Assembly: GCF_016865425.1 (NCBI RefSeq)
Contig: NZ_AP023355.1
Span: 3,160,198 to 3,224,197 of the forward strand
Direction: 5' to 3'
From: Actinocatenispora thailandica
GTDB lineage: Bacteria > Actinomycetota > Actinomycetes > Mycobacteriales > Micromonosporaceae
DNA length: 64,000 nt
The notes beneath the pieces are model-generated. The model had not been told where the DNA came from. It searched no databases and saw nothing but the letters and a program-made list of their open reading frames with translations. Positions 36,018 to 46,917 of this stretch are shown piece by piece. The translations under genes were made by a program, and so were the position numbers. Numbering within the stretch: the first letter of the stretch is position 1; the number at the start of each line of letters is the position of its first letter.

Positions 36018-37892
36018 TCAGGCGGCCGGTTCGGCGGCGTCGGCGAACTGGGTGGCGTGCAGCTGCGCGTACCGGCCGTCGGCGGCCAGCAGCTCGGCGT
36101 GGTTGCCGCGCTCGACGATCCGGCCGTCCTCGACCACCAGGATCACGTCGGCGGCACGGATGGTGGACAGCCGGTGCGCGATCACGATCGCGGTACGGCC
36201 GGCCAGCGCCTCACCCAGCGCCTCCTGCACGGCCGCCTCCGAAGTGGAGTCCAGGTGCGCGGTCGCCTCGTCCAGGATCACCACCCGCGGCTTGGCCAGC
36301 AGCAGCCGGGCGATCGTCAACCGCTGCCGTTCCCCACCCGACAGCCGGTAGCCGCGTTCCCCGACCACGGTGTCGAGCCCATCCGGCAGCGAGACGATCA
36401 GCTCGTCGAGCCGGGCCCGGCGCAGCGCGTCCCACAGCTCGGCCTCGGTCGCCTCCGGCGCCGCCAGCAGCAGGTTCTCCCGTACCGACTCGTGGAACAG
36501 GTGGCCGTCCTGGGTGACCATGCCGACCGCACCGCGGATGGTGCGAAACGACAACTCCCGCACGTCCACGCCGGACAGCCGGATCGCCCCGCCGTCGGTG
36601 TCGTACAGCCGGGGGAGCAGCGAGGCGAGCGTCGACTTGCCGGCGCCCGACGAGCCGACCAGCGCGACCAGCTGCCCCGGCTCGGCGGTGAACGACACGT
36701 CGTGCAGCACCGTCTCACCACCGCGCTCGTCGAGCCGGGCGACCTCCTCCAACGAGGCCAGCGACACCTTGTCGGCCGCCGGGTAGCCGAACTCCACATG
36801 GTCGTACTCCACCGACACCGGCCCGTCCGGCAACTCGCTCGGCGCCGCCGGCTCGGCGATCAACGGCTCGAGGTCCAGCACCTCGAACACCCGCTCGAAG
36901 CTGACCAGCGCGCTCATCACCTCGATCCGGGCGGACGCCAGCGAAGTCAGCGGCGCGTACAGCCGGGTCAGCAGCAGCGCCAGCGAGACCACCGCACCGG
37001 CCGGCAGCGTCCCGGCCAGCGCCAGCACCCCACCCACCCCGTACACCAGGGCCAGCGCCAGCGCCGACACCAGCGTCAACGCCGCCACGAACACCCACTG
37101 CACCATCGCGGTACGCACCCCGATGTCACGGACCCGGCGGGCCCGGCTGGCGAACTCGGCCGACTCCCGGTCCGGCCGGCCGAACAGCTTCACCAGAGTG
37201 GCGCCCGGCGCGGAGAAACGCTCCGTCATCTGGTTGCTCATCACCGCGTTGTGGTCGGCCGCCTCCCGCCCCAACTGCGCGATCCGCCGACCCATCCGCC
37301 GCGCCGGCAGCACGAAGATCGGCAGCAACACCAGCGCCAGCACGGTGACCTGCCAGGACAGCGTGAGCATCACCACCAGGGTCAGGATCAGCGTGACGAT
37401 GTTGCTGACCACCCCGGACAGCGTGTCGGAGAACGCCCGCTGCGCGCCGAGCACGTCGTTGTTGAGCCGGCTCACCAGCGCACCGGTCCGGGTGCGGGTG
37501 AAGAACGCGATCGGCATCCGCTGCACGTGGTCGTACACCGTGGTGCGCAGGTCCAGGATCAGCCCCTCACCGATGCGCGCCGACAGCAGCCGGGACACGA
37601 TGCCGACACCGGCCTCGGCGATCGCGATCGCCGCGATCGCCAGCGCCAACCCCACCACCAGCCGGCTCGACGCGTGCCCCACGATCGCGTCCACCACCCG
37701 GCCGGCCAGGATCGGCGTCAACACCGCGGTGATCGCGGTGACCACGCTGAGCACCAGGTACGCGAACACCCGCCGCCGGTGCGGCCGGGCGAACGCGAGC
37801 ACCCGGCGCAGCGTCGCCGCCGAGAACGGGCGGGCCTGCTGCTGGTGCCGCACGTGGTACAGCTGGCTCCAGGCGGTCGATTCCATGCTCAC
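36018..37892 (-). CDS. ABC exporter, fused membrane and ATPase domains
   Basis: 624 residues. Six-helix type IV exporter domain (about 35-330), then an ATPase with Walker A GSSGAGKS, signature LSGGERQRLTIA and Walker B VVILDEATAHLD followed by the H-loop IAHRLSTIRAAD. All catalytic residues are intact, so a homodimer would be active. The GTG at 37892 has AAGGAG at 8-nt spacing; ATG 37886 is possible. Drug, lipid or peptide export is expected. Confidence 0.92.
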   Translation of the reverse strand: MSMESTAWSQLYHVRHQQQARPFSAATLRRVLAFARPHRRRVFAYLVLSVVTAITAVLTPILAGRVVDAIVGHASSRLVVGLALAIAAIAIAEAGVGIVSRLLSARIGEGLILDLRTTVYDHVQRMPIAFFTRTRTGALVSRLNNDVLGAQRAFSDTLSGVVSNIVTLILTLVVMLTLSWQVTVLALVLLPIFVLPARRMGRRIAQLGREAADHNAVMSNQMTERFSAPGATLVKLFGRPDRESAEFASRARRVRDIGVRTAMVQWVFVAALTLVSALALALVYGVGGVLALAGTLPAGAVVSLALLLTRLYAPLTSLASARIEVMSALVSFERVFEVLDLEPLIAEPAAPSELPDGPVSVEYDHVEFGYPAADKVSLASLEEVARLDERGGETVLHDVSFTAEPGQLVALVGSSGAGKSTLASLLPRLYDTDGGAIRLSGVDVRELSFRTIRGAVGMVTQDGHLFHESVRENLLLAAPEATEAELWDALRRARLDELIVSLPDGLDTVVGERGYRLSGGERQRLTIARLLLAKPRVVILDEATAHLDSTSEAAVQEALGEALAGRTAIVIAHRLSTIRAADVILVVEDGRIVERGNHAELLAADGRYAQLHATQFADAAEPAA

Positions 37893-38017
37893 CGTGGGGG
37901 CTCCTTGCCTCGCACTGCTCGCGGCCGGGCATTCCGACCGGACCGCGCAACACTAAAACCTGATGTGAACTTCAAGTCAACCCGACCCGGACGAGCCGCG
38001 GCCCCCACACCACACCA

Positions 38018-38048
38018 CGCGGCACTGACAGAACCGGTCAGTGCCGCG
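38018..38048 (-). terminator. intrinsic terminator
   Basis: Perfect 12-bp stem with a 7-nt loop in the gap between the ABC exporter start and the methyltransferase stop, both minus strand. It ends the methyltransferase transcript. Confidence 0.7.
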
Positions 38049-38121
38049 ACGGACCCATCCACACCGCACGCCGCGCGGCCGGCCGGCACCGCCGCAGACC
38101 ACGGTGCCGCCCGGAACCACC

Positions 38122-38865
38122 TCAGCGCGGCATCATCGCCAGCACCGCCCAGCCCAGATACTCCCGCCGGTAGCGGGCATAACGCTCCGGGGCCGCGGAC
38201 AACTCCGCGCGCATCTCCGGCGCCAACTCGTCGTTCGGATGCCCGACCAACCAGTCACGCACGTTGCGCCACTGCGCCGCCTCGTACCGGTCCCAGCCCT
38301 CCTGATCGGCCACGACCAACTCGACCACGTCGTACCCGAGCCCACCGACACGCCGCAGCAGCTCAGGCAGGCTCCCGAACTCGTCGTCGGAACCCACCCC
38401 ACAACCGGCCACCGACTCCGCATCCGGCGCGCGCCGCCAGTACGGCTCACCCACCACGATCACGCCGTCCGCCGCCAGACTGCGACGCAACAGCCCGACG
38501 GTGCCGTCGAAGCCGCCACCGATCCAGGTGGCCCCCAGACAACACGCCACCTGCACCGGCTCGGCCGCCACGTACCCCGCGGCGTCACCGTGCACGAACC
38601 GCACCCGATCGGCCACGCCCAACTCCACCGCACGCCCACGCGCCGCCGCGGTGAACACCGTACTGATGTCCACCCCGGTACCGGTGATCCCATGATCACG
38701 CGCCCAGGTACACAACAGCTCACCCGAACCACTCGCCAGATCCACCAGCCGACTGCCCGGCGCCAACCGCAACACCCGACCCAACGTGGCCAGCTGCTCC
38801 TCGGTCAACGGGTTGTGAATGCGGTGACTGCTCTCGCGAATATGAAACCTACGGGACAGATCCAC
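38122..38865 (-). CDS. SAM-dependent methyltransferase
   Basis: 247 residues. Motif I VDLASGSG at 41-48, TGVDIS acidic loop, and CCLGATWIGGGF, as seen in a group of small-molecule or cyclopropane-synthase-like methyltransferases (SAM-binding class I). The GTG at 38865 lies 9 nt after an AGGA box. The 250 bp between it and rbpA show no gene. Substrate unknown. Confidence 0.85.
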   Translation of the reverse strand: MDLSRRFHIRESSHRIHNPLTEEQLATLGRVLRLAPGSRLVDLASGSGELLCTWARDHGITGTGVDISTVFTAAARGRAVELGVADRVRFVHGDAAGYVAAEPVQVACCLGATWIGGGFDGTVGLLRRSLAADGVIVVGEPYWRRAPDAESVAGCGVGSDDEFGSLPELLRRVGGLGYDVVELVVADQEGWDRYEAAQWRNVRDWLVGHPNDELAPEMRAELSAAPERYARYRREYLGWAVLAMMPR

Positions 38866-39118
38866 GTCGAGGATTCCTCACCTCAGATGAAACGAAACAG
38901 GCCACCAACTGCGGCACCACCGGCACCGCAACGACCCCGACAGCCATCCATCTCACCCCACCCGTCGTAGCGTCCCCGACCCGCCGACGCTAGCCGCCCG
39001 CACCACCAGCAGCGACCCGTTATCGCCCGCACCGGGCGGCCACAACCACCGGACACGACGAAGCGGCGCACCCGGACCGACCGGATACGCCGCCTCGACA
39101 CCGCGTCAGATCAAACCC

Positions 39119-39463
39119 TCAGGCCGTACGACCCCGCCGGGCCCGCAGCTCCTGCAACCGCTCCGCCAGAATGTCCTCCAGCTCGCCCACACTGCGCCGC
39201 TCCAACAGCATGTCCCAGTGCGTACGCGGCGGCTTCTGCTTCTTCTGCTCCGGCTCCTCGCCGTCGACCAGCTTCGCCACCGTGCCGTCGAACTTGCACT
39301 CCCACGTCATCGGGATCTCGGCATCCACCGCGAACGGCACCGTGAACCGATGGTTCCTGGCGCAGACGTAGTCACGGTTCTGCCTCGGCGCCAGCTCGGT
39401 GTTGCGGTCAGACTCGTAGCTGACGGCTCCCAGGCGGCTGCCGCGCAACATCCGCTCGCCCAT
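39119..39463 (-). CDS. rbpA: RNA polymerase-binding protein RbpA
   Basis: 114 residues, full length. The N-terminal tail starts MGERMLRGSRLGAVSYESD; the core beta domain has CARNH and WECKFDG, the remnant zinc-binding cysteines, and the C-terminal sigma-interacting helix is THWDMLLERRSVGELEDILAERL split across 85-108. RbpA binds RNA polymerase and group 1/2 sigma factors and stabilises the open complex; loss alters rifampicin tolerance in some species. It is a strong lineage marker for Actinobacteria. GGAGGG lies 11 nt before the ATG; a CATAGT -10-like box is on the same strand at 39599-39594. Confidence 0.97.
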   Translation of the reverse strand: MGERMLRGSRLGAVSYESDRNTELAPRQNRDYVCARNHRFTVPFAVDAEIPMTWECKFDGTVAKLVDGEEPEQKKQKPPRTHWDMLLERRSVGELEDILAERLQELRARRGRTA

Positions 39464-39793
39464 GGTCGGCTCTTCCCTCCGAGGTAGTTGCAATCCACCG
39501 ATCGAAACGACCGGGGACGTCGAATGATTCCCGCCCGCCGGCACCCCCACCCAGCCGGGGCCCACCACGCACGAGTAACCCTTCCAGAGTGACACTATGA
39601 CCGGCCAGCGGCCACAACGGTGTCGCTTCCCACCAACCACACCGCCACCGGCGGTACCCACCCGCACACCACCGGCCACCCGAGCCCCGCCGAACCGGAC
39701 GACCAGCCCGACCGACCCCAAGCCGCGCCCACAGTACGTGACCAGCACCACCGGCGACGCCGCGGCCCGGGACACCGCCACCCGGACGACCGA
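39464..39793. other. intergenic region between rbpA and recombinase gene
   Basis: 330 bp. The left 140 bp hold the rbpA 5' leader and promoter. The rest is C-rich, repetitive in CACC and ACCGG, and has no believable frame on either strand; it may be decayed 3' sequence of the recombinase region. Confidence 0.5.
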
Positions 39794-40780
39794 TCAGCCC
39801 CGCGCACCACCCACATCCGCCGACAACCGCTCCACCGCACGATACGTCCGGTTCGCCCGCGCCGCCTCCCGCTGCGCCACCGCCGTCGACGCGATGTACC
39901 ACTCACTGGTCACCACCGACGCGTGCCCCAACAACCGGGCGATCTCCGTGATCGAGGCACCATCCTCGGCCAGCCGCGTCGCGAACGTGTGCCGCAACGC
40001 GTGCACCAGCGCACCCCGCTGCACCCGATCCCGCACCCCGGCGTACCGGTAACACTGCTCCACCAGATACCGCAGCTGACTGCGGGTCAACCCGGCACCC
40101 GAACCCGCCACGAACAACGGCGCCGCCGAAACCACCGACCGGGCACCCAACCGCGAACGACGCGACGCCAGATACGCCGACAACAACACATCCAGCGGCT
40201 CCTCGACCGGCACGTACCGGAACCGGCCGCCCTTGCCCGCCACCGCCAACCGCCGCTCACCCGAACGACCCGACAACGACGACACCCGCAACGCCAACAA
40301 CTCCGCCGACCGCACCCCGGTCAGCAACAACACCGCCAACACCGCCAGATCCCGCTCCGGCCACGGGTCCCTGGCGCGCCGCGCCCCGGCCGCCACCGCC
40401 GACAACAACTCCTCCGGCGTACCGTCGCCCTGCAACGGCTTCGGCACCCGCTCCGGCCGCCGCGGACGCGCCACCCCCGACATCGGGTTGCCCGGCAGCA
40501 ACTCCTCGGCCACCAGGAACTCGCAGAAGGTGCGCCACACCGACCACGCCCGCCCCACCGACGACGCCGCCCGATCCGCCGCGAACACCGCGAACGCCGC
40601 CCGCAACACCGGCGCCGACAGATCCGACACCACCGGCGCCCGACCCAGCTGCTCCGCCACGATCGCCGACACCGCCGCCAGATCCCGCCGGTACGCGGCC
40701 GTCGTGTGCGGCGAGTCCTTGCGCGGCGCCCGCGCCACGAAGAACGTCTCCACCGCCGCCGCCACGCTCGTCACCGTCAC
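39794..40780 (-). CDS. XerC/D-like tyrosine recombinase
   Basis: 328 residues. N-terminal SAM-like core-binding domain (to about 105) and C-terminal catalytic domain with Arg in LLTGVRSAELLAL, Lys in GKGGRFRYVPV, HALRHTFATRL (H-x-x-R), LGHASVVTSEWYIAS (His and the nucleophile Tyr). All six catalytic positions appear present. Chromosomal xerC and xerD normally sit by other genes, so this may be an extra or element-borne recombinase. It lies about 750 bp from a dif-like site and 1.5 kb from a second. The GTG at 40780 is the preferred start. Confidence 0.9.
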   Translation of the reverse strand: MTVTSVAAAVETFFVARAPRKDSPHTTAAYRRDLAAVSAIVAEQLGRAPVVSDLSAPVLRAAFAVFAADRAASSVGRAWSVWRTFCEFLVAEELLPGNPMSGVARPRRPERVPKPLQGDGTPEELLSAVAAGARRARDPWPERDLAVLAVLLLTGVRSAELLALRVSSLSGRSGERRLAVAGKGGRFRYVPVEEPLDVLLSAYLASRRSRLGARSVVSAAPLFVAGSGAGLTRSQLRYLVEQCYRYAGVRDRVQRGALVHALRHTFATRLAEDGASITEIARLLGHASVVTSEWYIASTAVAQREAARANRTYRAVERLSADVGGARG

Positions 40781-40898
40781 ATGATCATCGTCGCCGGAGG
40801 CTACGACACAAACCCCGGCGGCCCGCCCGAGGCACCGGGGGACCGGCCGGCGAATGGCCGACCGGAGGTACCACCCGCGACGCCTTAGCATCGACGGC

Positions 40899-41384
40899 AT
40901 GACCGGACAGCACACCGCCGGACTCAGCATCGGCCAGGTCGCCGAGCGCACCGGACTCAGCGTGCACGCACTGCGCTTCTACGAGCGGCAGGAACTGCTG
41001 CCCACCCCGGTACACCGGCAGGGCGGGCGGCGCGTCTACACCGAGGCCGACCTGGAGTGGCTGACCATCTGTGTCAGCCTGCGTTCCTCCGGCATGCCGG
41101 TCGACCAGATCCGCCGCTACACCGAGCTGGTCCGCGACGGCGACGGCAACGAGGCGCAACGCCTCGAACTGCTCCGCGAGCACGAGGCCCGGGTGCTCGG
41201 TCAGCTCGCCGAGCTGACCCGCGCGCTGGAGCTGACCCGATACAAGATCGGCGCGTACGAGCGGCACCTCACCGCGGGTACCGCCGACACGCTGTGGAAC
41301 CCGCACCGCGCCGGGGCGGCCGGCGGGGGACCGGTCGCCTGCACCGCGCCGCCGACCGCGGACGACGCCGCAGCGGAGGGGTAG
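40899..41384 (+). CDS. MerR-family regulator
   Basis: 161 residues. MerR HTH GLSIGQVAERTGLSVHALRF, followed by YERQELLPTPVHRQGGRRVY and a long dimerisation helix; no metal-binding cysteines, so a small-molecule or redox responder of the SoxR/YraB-like kind without a cluster. A TTAGCAT -10-like box at 40885 puts transcription start close to the ATG. Divergent from the recombinase gene. Confidence 0.87.
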   Translation: MTGQHTAGLSIGQVAERTGLSVHALRFYERQELLPTPVHRQGGRRVYTEADLEWLTICVSLRSSGMPVDQIRRYTELVRDGDGNEAQRLELLREHEARVLGQLAELTRALELTRYKIGAYERHLTAGTADTLWNPHRAGAAGGGPVACTAPPTADDAAAEG

Positions 41385-41406
41385 GGGAGCGCCCGCCCAG
41401 TGCGCT

Positions 41407-41475
41407 CACCGAACCGACGCCCGCCTCGAACGAGAGAGCGACCTCGTCCGGGACCCGACCGGCGACCAGACCCAC
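41407..41475 (-). pseudogene. relic of a second gntP gene
   Basis: About 70 bp that match gntP at roughly 1997-2066, with only some 8 mismatches. On the minus strand it reads MGLVAGRVPDEVALSFEAGVGS against MGLVAGQAPNKVALSFEAGVGS (first 20 shown to be compared). Nothing on either side extends the match, so only a fragment remains. It ends 53 bp before a dif-like site. Confidence 0.8.
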
Positions 41476-41527
41476 CGAGCGTGTCCGAACGCGGCAACGA
41501 TGGGGGGTTCAGCCACGCCTGCGCCAT

Positions 41528-41555
41528 TTCGCACATAAGCGTTATTATGCGCACA
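41528..41555 (-). other. dif-like XerC/XerD site 1
   Basis: On the minus strand the left arm TGTGCGCATAA, 6-bp centre TAACGC and right arm TTATGTGCGAA have the 11-6-11 layout of Xer sites. The left arm matches 10 of 11 bases of the E. coli dif XerC arm and the right arm begins TTATGT like the XerD arm. The surrounding 41480-41640 is AT-rich for the genome. Central bases differ from site 2. Confidence 0.65.
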
Positions 41556-41690
41556 AAACAGGTATCCCACAGAGAGATGCCAGCAAGAAAACGACATCGT
41601 CGAATCCGGTCGCCGCACCGGGCAGGACGTCGCTACCCTCCGGGCGGGCCGGCACGGACACCGGTCCCGAACATCCCAGGGGAGCAGAGG

Positions 41691-42206
41691 ATGCTGATCC
41701 GACCCGTGCGCGCCGCCGACCTGCCGCTGCTGGGTGACATCGAACGCGCCGCCGGTGAGCTGTTCGCCGCGATCGGGATGCCGGAGGTCGCCGCCGACGA
41801 ACCGTTCACCATCGAGGAACTGGAGCGGTACCGCGCCAGCGGGTACGCCTGGGTGGCAACCGACCCGGAGCCGGTGGCCTACCTGGTCGCCGAACCCATC
41901 GACGGCAATCTGCACATCGAGCAGGTCTCGGTGCGGCCGGACCATGCCGGCCAGGGCATCGGCCGGCAACTGATCGACACCGCCGGCGCCGTCGACTTCC
42001 CGGCGCTGACCCTGACGACCTTCCGCGACGTGCCGTTCAACGCGCCGTACTACCGGCGCCTCGGCTTCCGCGACCTGCCCGCTGCGGAGGAGACGCCGGG
42101 GCTGCGCCGGGTCCGTCGCGCCGAGGCCGAGCACGGGCTGGACCGCTGGCCGCGGCTGTGCATGCGCCGCGACAATCCGGTCGCTACGACTGGAACGCTT
42201 CGCTAG
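41691..42206 (+). CDS. GNAT-family N-acetyltransferase
   Basis: 171 residues. The acetyl-CoA loop is QVSVRPDHAGQGIGRQL near 79-95, followed by FNAPYYRRLGF. Full-length single-domain GNAT; relatives acetylate small amines, including some antibiotics. GGGGAG precedes the ATG. The gene is the only one between two dif-like sites, so it may be a mobile cassette. Confidence 0.88.
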   Translation: MLIRPVRAADLPLLGDIERAAGELFAAIGMPEVAADEPFTIEELERYRASGYAWVATDPEPVAYLVAEPIDGNLHIEQVSVRPDHAGQGIGRQLIDTAGAVDFPALTLTTFRDVPFNAPYYRRLGFRDLPAAEETPGLRRVRRAEAEHGLDRWPRLCMRRDNPVATTGTLR

Positions 42207-42640
42207 CCTCCGGCCGCATGGACCGGACCCCGCCGCGAGCTACGTCAGCCGACGACCTGATTCGCGCCGCGGTGTGTTCCTGAAATACCCGCGCTGGGGA
42301 AGCCCCTTCTGGGCCGGTCCCTTCTCAGGTTGACATAATGTCGATTATCGGCTTACTTGATCGAGCGGGGAAGCGACAGGGACGGCGGAGCGTCTCCTCG
42401 AATCCGTCAGGTGCAGTTCGAGTCCGGCTTGCAGCGTCGGCTTCGGGCGGCTCTGTCGCGCCGGCCATCCGTCGCCACGTCGCTCTCGACCATCGGCCGC
42501 GCGCCAGGCCACCAAGGGTGCGATCACGTATCGTCCGCGCGGCATGAATGGATCAGGAGTGGCCCGCGGCTGCGTGGTGGCGCTCCCCTGGGTCCCGGGC
42601 CACTCCCCCTCATCAAACAGGACGTATCACCCGAACGCGG
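42207..42640. other. intergenic region containing candidate dif
   Basis: 434 bp without a convincing gene. It holds the dif-like site at 42328-42355. To the right, a minus-strand open frame at 42345-42545 has poor protein character. AGTGGCCCG (42558-42566) and CGGGCCACT (42596-42604) may form a terminator for the UvrA2-like gene. Confidence 0.5.
42328..42355 (-). other. candidate dif (XerC/XerD site 2)
   Basis: On the minus strand: left arm TAAGCCGATAA, 6-bp centre TCGACA, right arm TTATGTCAACC. The right arm TTATGTCAA and the left GCCGATAA agree with actinobacterial dif sites as I remember them, and the core CATAA-6-TTAT also matches E. coli dif. If real, the replication terminus lies here. 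On the plus strand GACATAATGTC is a perfect palindrome inside it. Confidence 0.7.
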
Positions 42641-45031
<2,391 letters not shown>

Positions 45032-45119
45032 CGTCTCCCCCTGTGGCTGTGCGGTCGGTGGTGCCCGGCCGGTGCGCCGGCGGCGGTGTGCCGCCGGCGG
45101 CCGTACCATCTTGCCCCGG

Positions 45120-45476
45120 TCAGCGGTCCTGGAGCAGGCCGAGGACGTTGCCGTCGGGGTCGGTGACGGTGGCGACCAGCCGGCCGCCGCCGACGTCGTG
45201 GGCGGCTTCGGCGAGGGTGGCGCCGGCGGCGGTGACTTCGGCGATCTTGGCTTCGATGTCGGGTACGTGCCAGTAGGCGACGGGGCCGGTCATGCCCTGC
45301 TGGGCGCCGTTGGGGACCAGCCCGATGTGCTGGCCGTTGGTGTCGAAGCCGACGTAGTAGGGCGCTTCGGCGGTGGGTGTGGTGCCGAGCAGCGCGGCGT
45401 AGACCTTGGTGGCGGCGGCGAGGTCGGTCACCGGGTGCAGGACGGTCTTGATGCCGTCGGTGCTGGTGTCGCTCAT
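45120..45476 (-). CDS. glyoxalase/VOC-family protein
   Basis: 118 residues forming two VOC beta-alpha-beta modules: VLHPVTDLAAATKVYAALLG at the start and GGRLVATVTDPDGNVLGLLQ at the end. Members include drug-binding and resistance proteins (bleomycin, mitomycin) as well as isomerases. GGAGG lies upstream of the ATG. Placed between an MFS pump and a DrrC-like ATPase, which suits a drug-binding role (inference). Confidence 0.87.
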   Translation of the reverse strand: MSDTSTDGIKTVLHPVTDLAAATKVYAALLGTTPTAEAPYYVGFDTNGQHIGLVPNGAQQGMTGPVAYWHVPDIEAKIAEVTAAGATLAEAAHDVGGGRLVATVTDPDGNVLGLLQDR

Positions 45477-45535
45477 GGTGGTTTCCTCCGGTTGTCGTTG
45501 CTGGTCGGCGGCCGGTTGGCTGCCTGTTGGTGACG

Positions 45536-46801
45536 CTACGTGTGGGTGGCGGGGAGGGCTTCTCGATTCCTGATCGGCTGCCGGTGTCGTCGGGTGAGCA
45601 GGATCGCACCTGCGGTGGTGGCGAGGGTGATGGTGGCGAGGCCGGACGCGGCGAGGGTGTCGGCGGGGCCGAGGGCGGTGGTCAGCGGGCCGCCGAGGGC
45701 GGTGCCGAGGGGTGCGGCGGTGAGCAGGACGGCGCTGCGGGCGGCGAGCATGGTGGCCAGGTGCTGTGGTGGTGCGGTCTGCTGTATGAGGGTGACCGAC
45801 AGCGGTACGAACGGGCCGTAGATGGCGCCGCCGAGGGTGAAGCAGGCGAGGGTGGCGGCGGCGGGCAGGTCGAGGGCGAACGGCAGCAGGGTCAGTCCCC
45901 AGCCGAGCATGATGGCCAGGGTGGTGGGCCACAGTGGCAGCCGGCGCAGGGTGCCGACGGTGAGGCCGCCGAGCAGCGCGCCGATGCCGAACAGCATCCA
46001 GTAGCTGCCGAGCAGTGCGCCGGAGGCGTGCAGGTCGGCGGTGACGTGTAGCGGCAGGGCGACTTCGACGGGGCCGTAGAGCAGGTTGAACAGCCAGGTG
46101 AGGGCGAGCAGCCCGAGCAGTTGGGGGTGGCTGCGCAGCAGTCGTGTCCGGTTTGCGGTGGCGGCGGGTTCGGGTGCGGCGGCGCCGGCCGGGTGGGTGC
46201 GCAGCACGGTGGCGGCGAGCGCCAGGTAGCTGGCGGCGTCGAGGCCGAGGACCAGTGCGGGGTGCAGGTGGGTGACGAGCAGCCCGGCGAGGGCGGGGCC
46301 GGCGATGGTGGCGGCGAAGTTGAGTGAGCTGACCAGGGTGTTGGCGGCGAGCCGTTGGTCGGCGGGGAGCAGTTCGGCGAGCAGGGTGTAGGTGCCGGCG
46401 CTGCCCCAGGCGTGCAGCAGTGCGGAGGCGGCGAGCAGGGTCGCGTACAGCGGCAGGGTGAGTTGCCCGGTCAGCCAGGTGAGCGGGATCAGGCCGAGGA
46501 ACCCGGCGCGCAGGGTGGTGTCGGCGAGTAGCAGGCGGCGGGCGGGTAGCCGGCGCAGGCGCCTGCCGAGCAGTGCGCCGGCGACGCCGGGCAGGGTGTA
46601 GGCGGCGACGGCGCCGCCGACCCACAGTCCGGCGCTGGCCGGTGGGGCGAGGGTGAGGGCGAGCCAGGCGACGGCGACGAAGCTCATCCCGTCCCCGAGG
46701 TAGGAGACGGCGAAGCCGGTGAGTAGCCGCCGTACTGGTGGGGTGGCCAGCACCGGCCGGTACGCGGCGGGGACGACGCGGCGCGGTCGGGGCAGGGTCA
46801 T
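45536..46801 (-). CDS. MFS transporter (enterobactin-exporter-like)
   Basis: 421 residues with 12 membrane helices and the MFS loop [16 protein letters not shown]. Pattern [16 protein letters not shown] in helix 1 and GPALAGLLV in helix 5 suit the MFS_3/EntS group of exporters. CAGGAGACACCG precedes the ATG. It is divergent from the large HTH-STAND regulator (116 bp apart), which is a likely controller, and is followed by the VOC and UvrA2-like genes on the same strand. Confidence 0.87.
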   Translation of the reverse strand: MTLPRPRRVVPAAYRPVLATPPVRRLLTGFAVSYLGDGMSFVAVAWLALTLAPPASAGLWVGGAVAAYTLPGVAGALLGRRLRRLPARRLLLADTTLRAGFLGLIPLTWLTGQLTLPLYATLLAASALLHAWGSAGTYTLLAELLPADQRLAANTLVSSLNFAATIAGPALAGLLVTHLHPALVLGLDAASYLALAATVLRTHPAGAAAPEPAATANRTRLLRSHPQLLGLLALTWLFNLLYGPVEVALPLHVTADLHASGALLGSYWMLFGIGALLGGLTVGTLRRLPLWPTTLAIMLGWGLTLLPFALDLPAAATLACFTLGGAIYGPFVPLSVTLIQQTAPPQHLATMLAARSAVLLTAAPLGTALGGPLTTALGPADTLAASGLATITLATTAGAILLTRRHRQPIRNREALPATHT

Positions 46802-46917
46802 CGGTGTCTCCTGGTGGTCGGGTGCTGCCAGGATCGCCGCCGGGTGGGGTGCTGCGCCTCCGTGCTGACCACGGATTCGGGTACGGATCGTGGTGGGCGG
46901 TACGGGAGAATGGGCCG

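Noticed and set aside
38866-39118. Possible small gene between the methyltransferase and rbpA
   Set aside because: Frames are short, without SD; the region probably holds the rbpA terminator (weak GCGGCG/CGCCGC stem at about 39064-39094) and the methyltransferase leader.
42383-42430. TTCGAGTCC, like a tRNA T-loop, near the dif-like site and recombinase
   Set aside because: The flanking bases cannot pair as a T-stem, and no anticodon or D-arm is found; not a tRNA or tRNA-derived att site that I can support.
42345-42545. 66-codon minus-strand frame next to the dif candidate
   Set aside because: No SD, no recognisable fold, Arg-rich composition; it also runs into the dif-like site.
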